A stretch of 64,000 nucleotides of DNA from Dongibacter bovis (GCA_902763085.1 CACWQW010000026.1:1-64000), one strand, 5' to 3'. Shown: positions 1 to 8,445, counted from the first letter of the stretch. The notes: generated by a model from the letters alone, not told the origin. A program made the numbers and translations.

Positions 1-1
1 G

Positions 2-748
2 ATGCCGATCTGGCCGCTCATGTTCATCACGGTCGCCTGCGGCGCCGTCTCCGGCTTCCACTCCACGCAGTCGCCGCTCATGGCGCGCTGCCTCAAGGAT
101 GAGCGCCTCGGCCGTCCCGTCTTCTACGGCGCCATGGTTGCCGAGGGCATCATCGCCCTCATCTGGGCGGCAGCCGGCATCACGTTCTATGACAGCACGG
201 GCGGGCTCGCCGCCGCGATGAAGGCGGGCGGCGCCGGCACCGTCGTGCACGACATCTGCACCGGCTTCATGGGCGCGGGCATCGGCAGCGTCCTCGCCAT
301 GCTCGGCGTCATCGCCTGCCCGATCACCTCGGGCGATACGGCGTTCCGCTCCGCGCGCCTCACGCTCGCTGACTGGCTCGGCGTCTCGCAGGAAAAAGCG
401 ACCAAGCGCCTGCTCTTCGCCGTGCCGCTCCTCACGGTCGGCGGCATCCTCTCCCAGATGGACTTCAACATCGTCTGGCGCTATTTCTCCTGGACGAACC
501 AGACGCTCGCCATGATCGTTCTCTGGACGGGCGCCGTCTACCTCTACCGCACGAAGGTCGGCTCGAAGGCATTCGTCATCCCGATGGTGCCCGCGACCTT
601 CATGTCGGCAGTGACCTGCACCTACATCCTGCAGGCGCCGGAGGGCCTGAAGCTCGCGACGAGCATCAGCTACCCCATCGGCATCCTCTTCGCCGTCTTC
701 TGCCTCGCGCTCTTCCTCAAGAAGACCGTGCTGAGCGGGAGGAGATAA
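2..748 (+). CDS. cstA: Carbon starvation protein CstA-type transporter, C-terminal part
   Basis: The reading frame is open from the window edge, so the gene begins upstream and only about 248 C-terminal residues are seen. They form several hydrophobic helices. The stretches GFHSTQSPLMARCLKDE and CPITSGDTAFRSARL are typical of the CstA/BtsT family, inner-membrane importers of peptides or pyruvate. Family members run to roughly 480-700 residues, so about half may be missing from view. A strong terminator follows the stop, so this is the last gene of its transcript. The substrate cannot be told from this fragment. Confidence 0.85.
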   Translation: MPIWPLMFITVACGAVSGFHSTQSPLMARCLKDERLGRPVFYGAMVAEGIIALIWAAAGITFYDSTGGLAAAMKAGGAGTVVHDICTGFMGAGIGSVLAMLGVIACPITSGDTAFRSARLTLADWLGVSQEKATKRLLFAVPLLTVGGILSQMDFNIVWRYFSWTNQTLAMIVLWTGAVYLYRTKVGSKAFVIPMVPATFMSAVTCTYILQAPEGLKLATSISYPIGILFAVFCLALFLKKTVLSGRR

Positions 749-764
749 AGAACCTTTTGCAGAC

Positions 765-808
765 GAAAAGGCTGTTGCACGCCGTTGGTACGTGCAGCAG
801 CCTTTTTT
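765..808 (+). terminator. Rho-independent terminator after cstA
   Basis: AAAAGGCTGTTGCAC pairs with GTGCAGCAGCCTTTT across an 11-base loop and is followed by a T-run. It also closes the convergent toxin gene, which ends at 808, so it probably works in both directions. Confidence 0.85.
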
Positions 809-1074
809 CATTGATAGATGTCCCGGCGATGTCCGATGCGCAGCATCAGGATGACGACTTGGTCTTCCTGGATATCAGCGATCAACCGGTAGTCCCCCAC
901 GCGGTACCGCCATTCCCCACTGCGGTTGGCGGTCAAGCCTTTGCCGTGCCGGCGGGGATCCTCACACCCCTCGAGGTTTTTGCGGATCCAGCCCAGGATC
1001 AGCGCCGCCGTATGGCGGCCCAGCTTCTTGAGGTCCTTGGCGGCCGTCCGGGTAAAGCGCACATGGTACGTCAC
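808..1074 (-). CDS. RelE/ParE-family toxin
   Basis: An 88-residue basic protein beginning MTYHVRFTRTAAKDL. It has the RelE-fold pattern: a central KGLTANRSGEWRYRVGDYRL segment and a terminal IGHRRDIYQ, close to the usual family ending GHRREVY. RelE enzymes are ribosome-dependent mRNA endonucleases; ParE relatives poison gyrase. The basic residues in the RxGDYRL region favour the RelE type. Its start overlaps the antitoxin stop by 4 bp, so the two are translationally coupled. Family membership is clear; the exact target is inferred. Confidence 0.88.
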   Translation of the reverse strand: MTYHVRFTRTAAKDLKKLGRHTAALILGWIRKNLEGCEDPRRHGKGLTANRSGEWRYRVGDYRLIADIQEDQVVILMLRIGHRRDIYQ

Positions 1075-1295
1075 GCGAGCCCCAGCTCCTTTTCCATTTC
1101 CTCCAGGCTGTAGGTCTCCTCCGGGTGCTGGCGATATTCCTGCATGGCGCGCTCGTAGCAGCGCATGTCGTACTCGTCCTCGATGTGCTCCAGGACGGAG
1201 CGGCGGATGAGCTCGGAGAGGGAGATGCCGTGCAGCGCCGCATAATCGCGGAACAGCGTGGAATCCTCCTCGTTGAGACGGACAGATACGGTCAT
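1071..1295 (-). CDS. RelB/DUF6290-type antitoxin
   Basis: A 74-residue acidic protein. Residues 1-30 (MTVSVRLNEEDSTLFRDYAA and the following ISLSELIRRSV) fit a ribbon-helix-helix DNA-binding fold; the rest is acidic and should wrap the toxin. The ATG at 1295 was chosen because AGAAGGAGG lies 8-9 bases upstream; a longer frame has no ribosome site. The pair is probably autoregulated through the palindrome that overlaps its -10 box. Confidence 0.85.
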   Translation of the reverse strand: MTVSVRLNEEDSTLFRDYAALHGISLSELIRRSVLEHIEDEYDMRCYERAMQEYRQHPEETYSLEEMEKELGLA

Positions 1296-1312
1296 GGCGA
1301 TCGCCTCCTTCT

Positions 1313-1348
1313 GTAATACATTGTAGTACGCGAGGGGAGCGACGTCAA
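1313..1348 (-). promoter_or_regulatory. Toxin-antitoxin promoter with overlapping operator
   Basis: On the minus strand TTGACG (1343-1348) lies exactly 17 bases before TACAAT (1320-1325). A 17-bp imperfect palindrome (1313-1329, GTAxTAC arms around ATT) covers the -10 box, the expected place for ribbon-helix-helix autorepression. The boxes are seen; operator function is inferred. Confidence 0.75.
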
Positions 1349-1441
1349 TGTTTTTCGCGCCGGACCTCGTGGCAGGACTTTCCCGGCGCGTGGCGAATAG
1401 AGAAAAAGAGAACAAGCAACGAACGAAGGAGGCTGTTTTTT

Positions 1442-2854
1442 ATGAAACGCTTCATGGACGAAGATTTCCTCCTGGAAAATGAGACAGCGAAGCAGCTCTA
1501 CCATGAGTACGCGGCGAAGATGCCGATTCTCGATTTCCATTCGCATGTGAGCCCGCGCGAGATCGCGGAGGACGTGCGCTATCGGAACCTCGCGGAGGCG
1601 TGGCTCGCGTCGGATCACTATAAATGGCGCCTCATGCGCACGGACGGCGTCGAGGAGAAATACATCACGGGCGGCAAGGCGGCGGGGCGCGACCGCTTCC
1701 AGAAGTTCGCGGCGATGATGCCGCGCGCCATCGGCAACCCCATGTACGCCTGGGTGCATCTCGAGCTCCTGCGCTATTTCCACTCGCATGTGCCGCTCTC
1801 CGCGGAGACAGCGGAGGAGGTCTGGCAGCAGGCGGGTATCGCGCTCGCCGAGCCGGACATGACGGCGCGCGGCGTGCTGAGGAAATCGCACGTGCGCCTG
1901 CTCGCCACCGTCGACGACCCGGCGGACGATCTCAAGTGGCATCAGAAGATCCGCGCGGACGGCTGCGCGACGCAGGTGCTGCCGACGTTCCGCGTGGACG
2001 CCCTTTTAGACATCGCGGCGGACGACTGGCAGAACTACATGCTCTACAGCCTCGGCGCCGCGGCGGACGTCGACATCACGACGATGGAGGACGTGCGGCA
2101 GGCGGTCGTGCGGCGGCTCGACGCCTTCGCGGCGCAGGGCTGCCGGTTCGTCGACGCGGGTCTCGCCTGCGTCCGCTTCTACGAGTCGGAGGAGTTCGAG
2201 CTCGACGACATCGTCGGCAAATACCTCAACGGCAAGGGCACGCCGACGCCGCTCGAGCAAGAGAAATACCGCTCGGCCCTCCTCCTGCTCCTCGGCAAGG
2301 AATGCAGCCGCCGCGGCTGGGTGCTCGAGCTCCACTACGGCGCCCTGCGCAACGTCAACACGAAGCGCTTCGCGCAGTTCGGCACGGCAGCGGGCTTTGA
2401 CTGCATCTCCTCGCGCGACTCCGCCGAGGGCATCACGCGCCTGCTCGACGCGCTCGATCGCCTCGAGTGCCTGCCGCGAACCATCCTCTACCCGGCGAAC
2501 CCCGCGGACAACGCCATCATCGGCTCCATCCTCGGCGCGTTCCCGGGCGAGGGCATCCGCGGCAAAGTCCAGCAGGGCGCCGCGTGGTGGTTCAACAACA
2601 CGCGGGGCGGCATCGAGGCGCAGCTCAAGAGCCTCGCGGGGCTCGGGCTGCTCGGTACAACCGTCGGCACGGTCACGGACTCGCGCTCGATCTTCTCGTT
2701 CCCGCGCCACGAATACTACCGCCGCATCCTCTGCAACTTCATCGGCGGCCTCGTCGAGCGCGGCGAATACCCCGACGACGAAGAGCAGCTCGCGCGGCTC
2801 GTCGAGGACATCTGCTATCAGAATGCCGCGCATTTCATCGGGATCGAAGAATAA
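1442..2854 (+). CDS. uxaC: Glucuronate (uronate) isomerase
   Basis: A 470-residue protein, the usual size of UxaC, which converts D-glucuronate to fructuronate and galacturonate to tagaturonate. Metal-binding residues are visible in DFHSHVSP (H33, H35). Family blocks such as TDGVEEKYITG, TFRVD, ELHYGALRN and RGGIEAQLKSLAGLGLL are present, and the C-terminal KVQQGAAWWFNN and DSRSIFSFPRHEYYRR segments are complete. GAAGGAGG precedes the ATG. No other hexuronate gene (uxuA, uxaB, uxaA, kdgK) is seen nearby. Confidence 0.95.
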   Translation: MKRFMDEDFLLENETAKQLYHEYAAKMPILDFHSHVSPREIAEDVRYRNLAEAWLASDHYKWRLMRTDGVEEKYITGGKAAGRDRFQKFAAMMPRAIGNPMYAWVHLELLRYFHSHVPLSAETAEEVWQQAGIALAEPDMTARGVLRKSHVRLLATVDDPADDLKWHQKIRADGCATQVLPTFRVDALLDIAADDWQNYMLYSLGAAADVDITTMEDVRQAVVRRLDAFAAQGCRFVDAGLACVRFYESEEFELDDIVGKYLNGKGTPTPLEQEKYRSALLLLLGKECSRRGWVLELHYGALRNVNTKRFAQFGTAAGFDCISSRDSAEGITRLLDALDRLECLPRTILYPANPADNAIIGSILGAFPGEGIRGKVQQGAAWWFNNTRGGIEAQLKSLAGLGLLGTTVGTVTDSRSIFSFPRHEYYRRILCNFIGGLVERGEYPDDEEQLARLVEDICYQNAAHFIGIEE

Positions 2855-2923
2855 AGGAAGCGCTGCCGAGGCGCGCAGCCCCGCGCGCCCAGCCGCCTTT
2901 CCAAGAATAGAAGGAGACAACGA

Positions 2924-3478
2924 ATGCCAAAGACAAAAGAAGAACAAACCACCGAGAAGCAGACCACCAGCACCGAGGAGATGGCCGCAGCGAAGAAGCC
3001 GGAGCCAGCGAAGCGCACCGCGCGCCGCGGCGGGAAGCAGGGCGTCGAGAGCAACACCAAGGCGCTCGACTTCCAGGAATTCCTCGTCGACAACAACATC
3101 AACGTCTTCAGCACGGAATCGCTCGAGGATGACTACCAGACCGTCATGTTCCGCTCGCGCATCGAGGTCAAGGGGCAGATCCTGCCGATGGCGATCCTCA
3201 TCGACACGAGCATCTTCACCCTCATCCGCACGCAGATCGTCACGGGCATCACCGCGGATAAGCAAGCGCGCCTCGAGCACTACCTGAACGGCCTCAACGC
3301 GCAGTACAAGATTTTCAAATACTACCTGCGCGACGGCGTCATCTACCTCGACATCTGCCTGCCGTACGTCGACGAGACCTTCGACAGCAAGATGATCCAG
3401 CTCATGCTCAGTATCCTCGTGCAGCACCTCGAGGCGAGCTACGACGACCTCATGGCGGAGGTCTGGAAGAAAGAGTGA
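2924..3478 (+). CDS. Uncharacterised protein with YbjN-like C-terminal domain
   Basis: A 184-residue protein with two parts. The first 45 or so residues are a charged, low-complexity tail rich in Lys, Glu, Thr and Ala. From about residue 49 (LDFQEFLVDNNINVF) to the end an alternating strand/helix domain ends with KMIQLMLSILVQHLEASYDDL. That layout resembles the YbjN/type III chaperone fold, but no diagnostic motif is present and function is unknown. AGAAGGAGAC precedes the start. It lies 69 bp after uxaC and could share its transcript. Confidence 0.7.
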   Translation: MPKTKEEQTTEKQTTSTEEMAAAKKPEPAKRTARRGGKQGVESNTKALDFQEFLVDNNINVFSTESLEDDYQTVMFRSRIEVKGQILPMAILIDTSIFTLIRTQIVTGITADKQARLEHYLNGLNAQYKIFKYYLRDGVIYLDICLPYVDETFDSKMIQLMLSILVQHLEASYDDLMAEVWKKE

Positions 3479-3527
3479 CCGGCGTTGTAGTACGCAGCGG
3501 TGCCTATGATACAGAATCCATGACGAC

Positions 3528-3572
3528 AAGGCCCCATGTAGGAAGAAAAGGAATCTCCCTCCATGGGGCCTT
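3528..3572 (+). terminator. Hairpin terminator after the YbjN-like gene
   Basis: AAGGCCCCATG pairs perfectly with CATGGGGCCTT across a 24-base loop. There is no long T-run, so efficiency is uncertain. Confidence 0.55.
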
Positions 3573-3589
3573 CGCATGAATACTTATAA

Positions 3590-3724
3590 CATGGCCATTT
3601 TCTTGAAATCATCCTCTACTATTCAGTCGAGCAGATAGAGCGTGTTCCGCAATGGGAGAACACTTTGCCACGAAGGATTCTGGGTTATTGCGATGAGTAT
3701 GGGCTTTGCCGTCAGCTTTCTTGA
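3590..3724 (+). pseudogene. Unidentified gene tail (44 codons)
   Basis: An open frame with no start codon, running from a TAA at 3587-3589 to TGA at 3722. It encodes a protein-like tail including YYSVEQIERVPQWENTLPRR. It abuts the symporter fragment that follows, in a region of broken genes, so it is read as the 3' remnant of a deleted gene. The family is not recognised and it could be chance. Confidence 0.25.
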
Positions 3725-3747
3725 GCAGGAGCGGCGTGTTCTGCCTC

Positions 3748-4134
3748 ATGGCGGATGCGACGGGATCGTTCGGCTATGCGGTGCTCGCGAAGATCCTGTA
3801 CCTCATCGCGCTCTATGTCGTCGTCCTCGCGATCGTCACGTATGTCATGATCGGCGGCTCGGTCGCGATGTTCTCGAAGTGCACGACCTACCGGCAGTTC
3901 TTCAGGAGCAAGTGGAAAGTGCAGGTGTTCGCGTTCTCGACGGCGTCCTCAATCGCGACGCTGCTCGTCGTCGCCGTCCTGGTCTCGGCCGGCCTCCCCA
4001 TTGATGCACTGCCGATCCTCTTCGGCGTCGACCGGATCTTTGACATGCTGCGCACGGCGGTCAATATCACAGGCGATGCGGCCTGCGCGACGATCGTCGA
4101 CCAGTTCCGCACGGAGGAGCGTACGGCTGCCTGA
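3748..4134 (+). pseudogene. Dicarboxylate/amino acid:cation symporter remnant
   Basis: This resembles the C-terminal half of DAACS-family symporters (GltP/DctA/SstT type). FGYAVLAKILYLIALYVVV and FAFSTASSIATL match the middle, and FGVDRIFDMLRTAVNITGDAA matches the conserved last helix. The roughly 200 N-terminal residues are absent. The block between the STASSxATL motif and the penultimate helix (hairpin loops, NMDGT, GVPG) is missing in frame: ATL runs straight into VVAVLVSAGLP. It lacks substrate-binding elements and is not expected to work. Confidence 0.8.
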
Positions 4135-4173
4135 GCCGCGGGAAATGTATTCCTTTTCCGGCGCGGAGTGTGC

Positions 4174-4179
4174 TATAAT
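4174..4179 (+). promoter_or_regulatory. Perfect -10 box upstream of the carbonic anhydrase remnant
   Basis: A perfect TATAAT with only a poor -35 (TCCTTT, 17-base spacer). It probably belonged to the gene whose 5' end has been lost just downstream. Confidence 0.35.
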
Positions 4180-4198
4180 GGGCTTGTTTGAATCTGAT

Positions 4199-4654
4199 TT
4201 GTATTCTGGAGCTGCCTGTGCGCGGTGATGTGAGCTATATCCGCATCGGCGAGGCGTCGATGTCCAGGATGTCGCCTGTCTTTATATCGCGGATGAGGGG
4301 CTGTGCATCATCGGCAACTATGTGACGATTGGCCACGGCGCCATTGTGCATGCCTGCACGGTGGGGGATAATGTACTCATCGGCATGAACGCGACCGTGC
4401 TCACGGGCGCAAAGATCGGTAGCGGCTCGATCATCGCGGCGGGCGCGCTCGTTAAGGAGAATGCTGTCATTCCGCCGAACTCGCTCGTCGTCGGTGTGCC
4501 GGGTGAGGTGAAAAAGCAGATCAACCGCGTCGAGGCCATCCACGCGCAGGCGGTCAAGTACAAGACGGCCTGGGCGCTCGGCTACGGCGTCGCGCCGCAT
4601 ATTGGCGGCGAGCTCTATCACGGCGAGCTCTACCACGGCGAGCAGATTGTCTGA
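4199..4654 (+). pseudogene. Gamma-class carbonic anhydrase family remnant
   Basis: Left-handed beta-helix repeats typical of the YrdA/gamma-CA family: VRGDVSYIRIG, then VTIGHGAIVHACTVGDNVLIGMN, then GSIIAAGALVKENAVIPPNSLVVG and GVPGEVKK. The N-terminal 35 or so residues are missing. Frame must shift near 4205 (between GAA and VRGD) and again near 4258 (an apparent single-base loss between EAS and VQDVACLYIAD). The intact ATG-initiated part (4322-4654, 110 codons) keeps the GHG metal-site segment but not the full trimeric enzyme. The end has a duplicated GELYHGELYHGE. Confidence 0.75.
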
Positions 4655-4719
4655 GCTGCGGGTGAGATGACCGCATCCGATTATGGGGATGGATGCGGCA
4701 GCGGAAAGGGGACGCGCTT

Positions 4720-5535
4720 TTGACCGAGGATACGAAACGGGCGGAGGATGTTTTGCATCCTGGGCAGTATTTCCGCCTTCAGACTGTTGCGCAGGATGAA
4801 TCCGTCGAGTTTGCGGGACGGCTGCAGGAGATCGCCTGCCGGTATCTCGCGGTGGCGCTCGATGTCGCACCGGAAGCATTCCTGAGCGCGCCGGCTGCCG
4901 GTGCGGAGGTCGCCTGCGCGGCGGCGGGGGATGGCTGCGTCTATCGTTTCGCAGTGGGATTTCGCGGCTGCTCACGTCTGCCGCAGCGCCTGTGGTTCCT
5001 CGATCGTCCGGAGACGGTGTCGCGCATCCAGATGCGGCGCTACGTGCGCGTGCCTATTGATCTGCCGCTCTCCGTGCGCCTGCCGGGAGATCATGGCAGC
5101 CTGCATGACGCCGAGGAGGCCGCGCTCATCGACATCAGCGGCGGCGGGCTTTGCTTCGCGAGTGCGGAAGAGGTCATGCTCGCGGCGCGGATCGCTGTCG
5201 ACATCCCGCACCTGCCGCTCTACGGACGACTTGCCGCTCTCGCGCGCGTCAAGCGCTGCACTCCGGTCGAGACACCGACGGGGCGCGTCTACCATATCGG
5301 TGTCTCGTTCGAGGAGGGGCTGTCCGCTCGCGAGCAGGAGCGTTTGATCCAGAGTGTTTTCGCGCTGCAGCGGAGTTACCTGCAGCGCGGGCTGCGCATG
5401 CCGTGCGTGAACCACACGGCACGTAAGGCGCAGCCGGGAGAGTCTCCGCAGCAGAGCGGAGGAAAAGGAAAGGTGAAGCAGCATGGAGGAACGGGCGGAG
5501 AAAGCCGTTGCTTTGATGCAGCAGAAAGGATATAA
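4720..5535 (+). CDS. PilZ-domain c-di-GMP-binding protein (YcgR-like)
   Basis: About 271 residues from a TTG start, chosen because GAAAGGGG lies 8 bases upstream; an ATG at 4693 is also in frame. The N-terminal half resembles the YcgR N domain. The PilZ domain has its RxxxR switch in MRRYVRVPI and the DxSxxG motif in DISGGGLCF, about 30 residues later, both needed to bind cyclic di-GMP. Such proteins act as flagellar brakes or surface-polysaccharide effectors. An HD-GYP gene at 28.3 kb could act in the same signalling network. The last 53 bases overlap the next gene. Confidence 0.85.
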   Translation: MTEDTKRAEDVLHPGQYFRLQTVAQDESVEFAGRLQEIACRYLAVALDVAPEAFLSAPAAGAEVACAAAGDGCVYRFAVGFRGCSRLPQRLWFLDRPETVSRIQMRRYVRVPIDLPLSVRLPGDHGSLHDAEEAALIDISGGGLCFASAEEVMLAARIAVDIPHLPLYGRLAALARVKRCTPVETPTGRVYHIGVSFEEGLSAREQERLIQSVFALQRSYLQRGLRMPCVNHTARKAQPGESPQQSGGKGKVKQHGGTGGESRCFDAAERI

Positions 5536-5902
5536 CTGTGCGCAGGCAGTCGCATGCGTCTTCGCGGAGGAGGCAGGCGCGGACAAAAAGACGGTCTTCC
5601 GCATGGCGGAGGGATTTGGCTCCGGCATGGGGACGATGCAGGGCGTCTGCGGCGCGCTCGTAGGAGCTGTCATGCTCGCGGGGCTCTCGCGCAGCACGGC
5701 GAACCTTGAGCAGCCAGACTCCAAGCCGCGGACCGCGGCGCTCGCGCGCACACTCATGAAAGCGTTCGAGCAGGAGGCAGGCGCCGTCTACTGCAAAGAC
5801 CTCAAGGGCGTCGGAACAGGCAAGCCATTGCTCGCCTGTCCCGACTGCGTGCGCCTCGCCTGCCGGCTCGCGGCGCGGGAAGTCTTTCCAGAGAAGGCGT
5901 AA
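5483..5902 (+). CDS. C_GCAxxG_C_C family protein
   Basis: A 139-residue protein with the family signature: YNCAQAV near residue 17, then GFGSGMGTMQGVCGALVGAVM, then an YCKDL cysteine and CPDCVRLACR. The spaced cysteines suggest a metal or redox cofactor, but the biochemical role of the family is not established. It starts inside the PilZ gene in another frame with GGAAAGG upstream, so the two are probably co-translated. A terminator follows. Confidence 0.88.
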   Translation: MEERAEKAVALMQQKGYNCAQAVACVFAEEAGADKKTVFRMAEGFGSGMGTMQGVCGALVGAVMLAGLSRSTANLEQPDSKPRTAALARTLMKAFEQEAGAVYCKDLKGVGTGKPLLACPDCVRLACRLAAREVFPEKA

Positions 5903-5946
5903 TGAAGCGCTGGCGGATGAATTGAACGTTCTATTTCTTTGACATC

Positions 5947-6000
5947 AAAAGCAGATGTACGAGATTGCTCCTGGAGCAATCCTGTACATTTGCTTTTTTT
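5947..6000 (+). terminator. Rho-independent terminator
   Basis: AAAAGCAGATGTAC pairs with GTACATTTGCTTTT, with an inner GATTGCTC/GAGCAATC stem, and is followed by a run of T. It ends the PilZ transcript. Confidence 0.88.
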
Positions 6001-6118
6001 ATCCACGCGAAAAATCTTGATAAGGTAAAATATATTTCGCAAATTCAATTTCATAGTACTTTTTTGCATGGAGAGGCGCGGGCGGCAGCTATCTGATTGT
6101 TGCGTATGCGCAGACGCG

Positions 6119-6165
6119 GAAAGGCCTGCACATGGCCGGTATTTGCCGGACGTGTGCAGGCCTTT
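6119..6165. repeat. Inverted repeat between convergent genes
   Basis: AAAGGCCTGCACA is repeated inverted as TGTGCAGGCCTTT, with an inner GGCCGG-type hairpin. T-tracts are short on both sides. It may be a weak bidirectional terminator for the Rpn-family gene. The 6001-6118 stretch before it is AT-rich with no gene. Confidence 0.5.
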
Positions 6166-6223
6166 GTATAGAATGTAGAAATATCCTGAGATTGCCTTCA
6201 AGACGATGCGTCATTCTTCACTG

Positions 6224-7081
6224 TTAAAGTGCCGCGATTTTTCGAAAATGTTCTTCGGACATGCCAGCTTTTTTTGCGGCATCCTTGAGCGAGAGGATGT
6301 TTTCGCGAACTAACTCCGCCAGTGTGCTCCAGCGTCCTTCTTTGCGTCCGTCCTCACGTCCTTCTGCACGTCCTTCTGCACGTCCCTCTTCGCGGCCGCG
6401 TTCTTCGCTTCTGCGCAGTTCCATGTAATAGGTCATATACTCCACCTTCATTTCCTTGTTTTCTTTCGCCACTTCCACGGCATCGGCAATGGTTTCCGTG
6501 AATTTCCCTTTCGGCGCTTTGCCCTCGATGTAGTCGAGAAAGGCCGCAAGGTCGCTGTCGATGCCCTCACGCCTGCCCTTGCTGTTCAAAAAGATTTTCG
6601 TCGTCTCGTCGCCCATCTCCAGCGTCGCGTCCTCCGCGCAGGTTTCGCGGAAGGTGTACTGGCTGAGGTCCCTGTCGAACGGGTCGAACGTACAGATGAA
6701 GATGATGTAGGTCTTCCGCAGCTTCGTGTAGAACTCGCCTTTGTTGAGCACGTCCATGTCCATCATGGCCTGATAGTAACGCGTGCGCTTCGGGAGTTCC
6801 GCGGGGTCGGCGTAGTCCGTCGTCTGCATTTCGATGTCGTAGAGCGTGCCCTTGTCGTCCTCGACGTAGACGTCGAGTCGTACGCTTTTGCTGTCGCGGC
6901 GGACGTTGATCCCTTTTTCCGTTTCCGGGAACATGATCTTCCGGATCTTGATGCGTAAAATCTGCTCGATGAGCCGCTTGCAGAGGCGTTTCTTGCGCAT
7001 GACCTTCTGAAAGATGAAGTTATCTGCGATGGTCAGGTTCTCCCAAATTTTGTTTGCGTCGAGCGCAGATCCTCCCTTCAT
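6224..7081 (-). CDS. Rpn-family PD-(D/E)XK nuclease
   Basis: About 285 residues. Residues 10-200 match the Rpn/PD-(D/E)XK recombination-promoting nuclease (transposase-like) family: the opening TIADNFIFQKVM, the active-site pattern RLDVYVEDD then YDIEMQ (D...ExQ), and KRTRYYQAMMD. The tail has a degenerate EGRAEGREDGRKEGR repeat, common in these proteins, then a short helix pair (LSLKDAAKKAGMSEEHFRK). Start: ATG at 7081, because AGAAAGGAG sits 8 bases away; a GTG at 7087 is too close to it. Rpn proteins nick DNA and may act in defence or horizontal gene exchange. No associated mobile element is visible. Confidence 0.88.
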   Translation of the reverse strand: MKGGSALDANKIWENLTIADNFIFQKVMRKKRLCKRLIEQILRIKIRKIMFPETEKGINVRRDSKSVRLDVYVEDDKGTLYDIEMQTTDYADPAELPKRTRYYQAMMDMDVLNKGEFYTKLRKTYIIFICTFDPFDRDLSQYTFRETCAEDATLEMGDETTKIFLNSKGRREGIDSDLAAFLDYIEGKAPKGKFTETIADAVEVAKENKEMKVEYMTYYMELRRSEERGREEGRAEGRAEGREDGRKEGRWSTLAELVRENILSLKDAAKKAGMSEEHFRKIAAL

Positions 7082-7104
7082 GGGCACCGCTCCTTTCTGA
7101 TTTC

Positions 7105-7133
7105 ATTATATATGTTGGAAAAGTCGCTGGCAA
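7105..7133 (-). promoter_or_regulatory. Promoter of the Rpn-family gene
   Basis: Minus-strand TTGCCA (7128-7133), 17-base spacer, perfect TATAAT (7105-7110), 24 bases upstream of the start codon. Confidence 0.7.
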
Positions 7134-7135
7134 GG

Positions 7136-7188
7136 AAAAAGAGCTGCACACGGCCGGTCAGCTCCGGACCCGTGTGCAGCTCTTTTTT
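7136..7188. terminator. Bidirectional terminator
   Basis: AAAAAGAGCTGCACACGG pairs with CCGTGTGCAGCTCTTTTTT. The A-run on one side and T-run on the other allow action on both strands. It should end the minus-strand symporter transcript just before the Rpn promoter. Confidence 0.85.
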
Positions 7189-7202
7189 ATGTGCGCGCTG
7201 CG

Positions 7203-8307
7203 TCAGGCGCGCTGGTATTTTTTCTCTGTCTCGTTGATGACGCAGGCGACGGCGGCGTCGCCCGTGATGTTGAGGCAGGTGCGGAACATGTCGAGGATGC
7301 CCGATGGAGGCGAGCGTGCCCGTGAGGACGATCATCGCCATCTGGCCGAGTGTGAGGTCGACGCCGAAGACGTTCGCGACGAAGAGGGAGCAGATGCCCA
7401 TGTAGACGGCGGTGCCGTCCATGTTGATCGTCGCGCCGAGCGGCAGGACGAACGAGGCGACCTCACGGGAGACGCCGAGCTTCTCCTGCGTGTTCTTCAT
7501 GTTGACGGGGAGCGTGCCCGCCGAGCTGCAGGTCGTGAAGGCGATCATCATCGCCTCGCTCATGCCGCGGAAGAAGGCGAGCGGCGAGTGGCCGCCCCAG
7601 ATGCGGGCGAGCGTCGAGTAGACGCCGATGGCGTGTATCGCCGAGCCGATCGCCATGCAGCCGATGACGGAGAGGAGCGGCAGCAGGACGGCTGGGCCGT
7701 TCTCAGCGACGACGGGCAGGAGCAGGCAGAAGACGCCGATGGGGGAGACTGCCATGACCATGGCGATGATCTTGTAGCAGACCTCGGCGCAGGCGTCGAA
7801 GAAATTGATGAGGATTTTCGCGCGTTCGCCGCCGACCTGCAGGATGCCGACGCCGACGAAGAGGGCGAAGATGATGATGGGCAGGATGTCCGCCTTCGCC
7901 ATCGAGGCGACGGGATTCGCCGGGATCATCGCGACGAGCACCTGCATGAGGGACGGTGCGGGCTTGACGTCGACGGTCGCGTCGCTCGTCATGCTCATGC
8001 CGACGCCCGGATGGAAGGCGCCCGCGACGGCGAAGCCGATGAGGATCGCGATTGCCGTCGTGACGAGGTAGATGCCGATGGTTTTGATGCCGATGCGGCC
8101 GAGCTTCTTCGTATCGCCGATGCTCGTCATGCCGACGATGAGCGAGGTGAAGACGACGGGGACGATCATCATCTTGATGAGGTTGATGAACATTGTGCCG
8201 ATGGGCGCGATCCACCATTTGATGAACGGCAGCGCGTCCGGCCCCGCGATGAGTCCGACGATGACGGAGAGCACGAGGGCGAGGAAGATCTTGACAGATA
8301 AGTTCAA
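7203..8307 (-). pseudogene. Dicarboxylate/amino acid:cation symporter with internal deletion
   Basis: A DAACS-family sodium/proton-coupled transporter. From a TTG start at 8307 (AAAGGAG upstream) about 330 residues are typical: FINLIKMMIVPVVFTSLIVG, FTTCSSAGTLPVNM, PLGATINMDGTAVYMG and LTGTLASIG. The frame then jumps near 7300. Directly after ASIG the other frame encodes LDMFRTCLNITGDAAVACV, the conserved last segment, ending at TGA 7203-7205. About 45 residues (the GVPG hairpin and next helix) and the frame are lost. The unshifted frame reads on to 7078 through junk. The product should be non-functional unless this is an assembly error. Confidence 0.85.
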
Positions 8308-8396
8308 AGAAAACCACTCCTTTGGGGAAAGCAGGGCGGGCGCGGAGCGCCGTCGTCCGTGCTTCTGCGTTGTTGTATTTTCCTGATGATAATTCT

Positions 8397-8425
8397 ATTA
8401 TACGTGGGGAGTGGCACCTTGTCTA
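8397..8425 (-). promoter_or_regulatory. Promoter of the broken symporter gene
   Basis: Minus-strand TAGACA (8420-8425), 17-base spacer, TATAAT (8397-8402), about 90 bases before the start codon. Confidence 0.6.
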
Positions 8426-8445
8426 TGGAAGAATCCGTCCGGCGG

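Noticed and set aside
6340-6420. Tandem EGR/EDG repeats as a mobile or CRISPR-like repeat
   Set aside because: They are short coding repeats typical of Rpn-family proteins, with no spacers.
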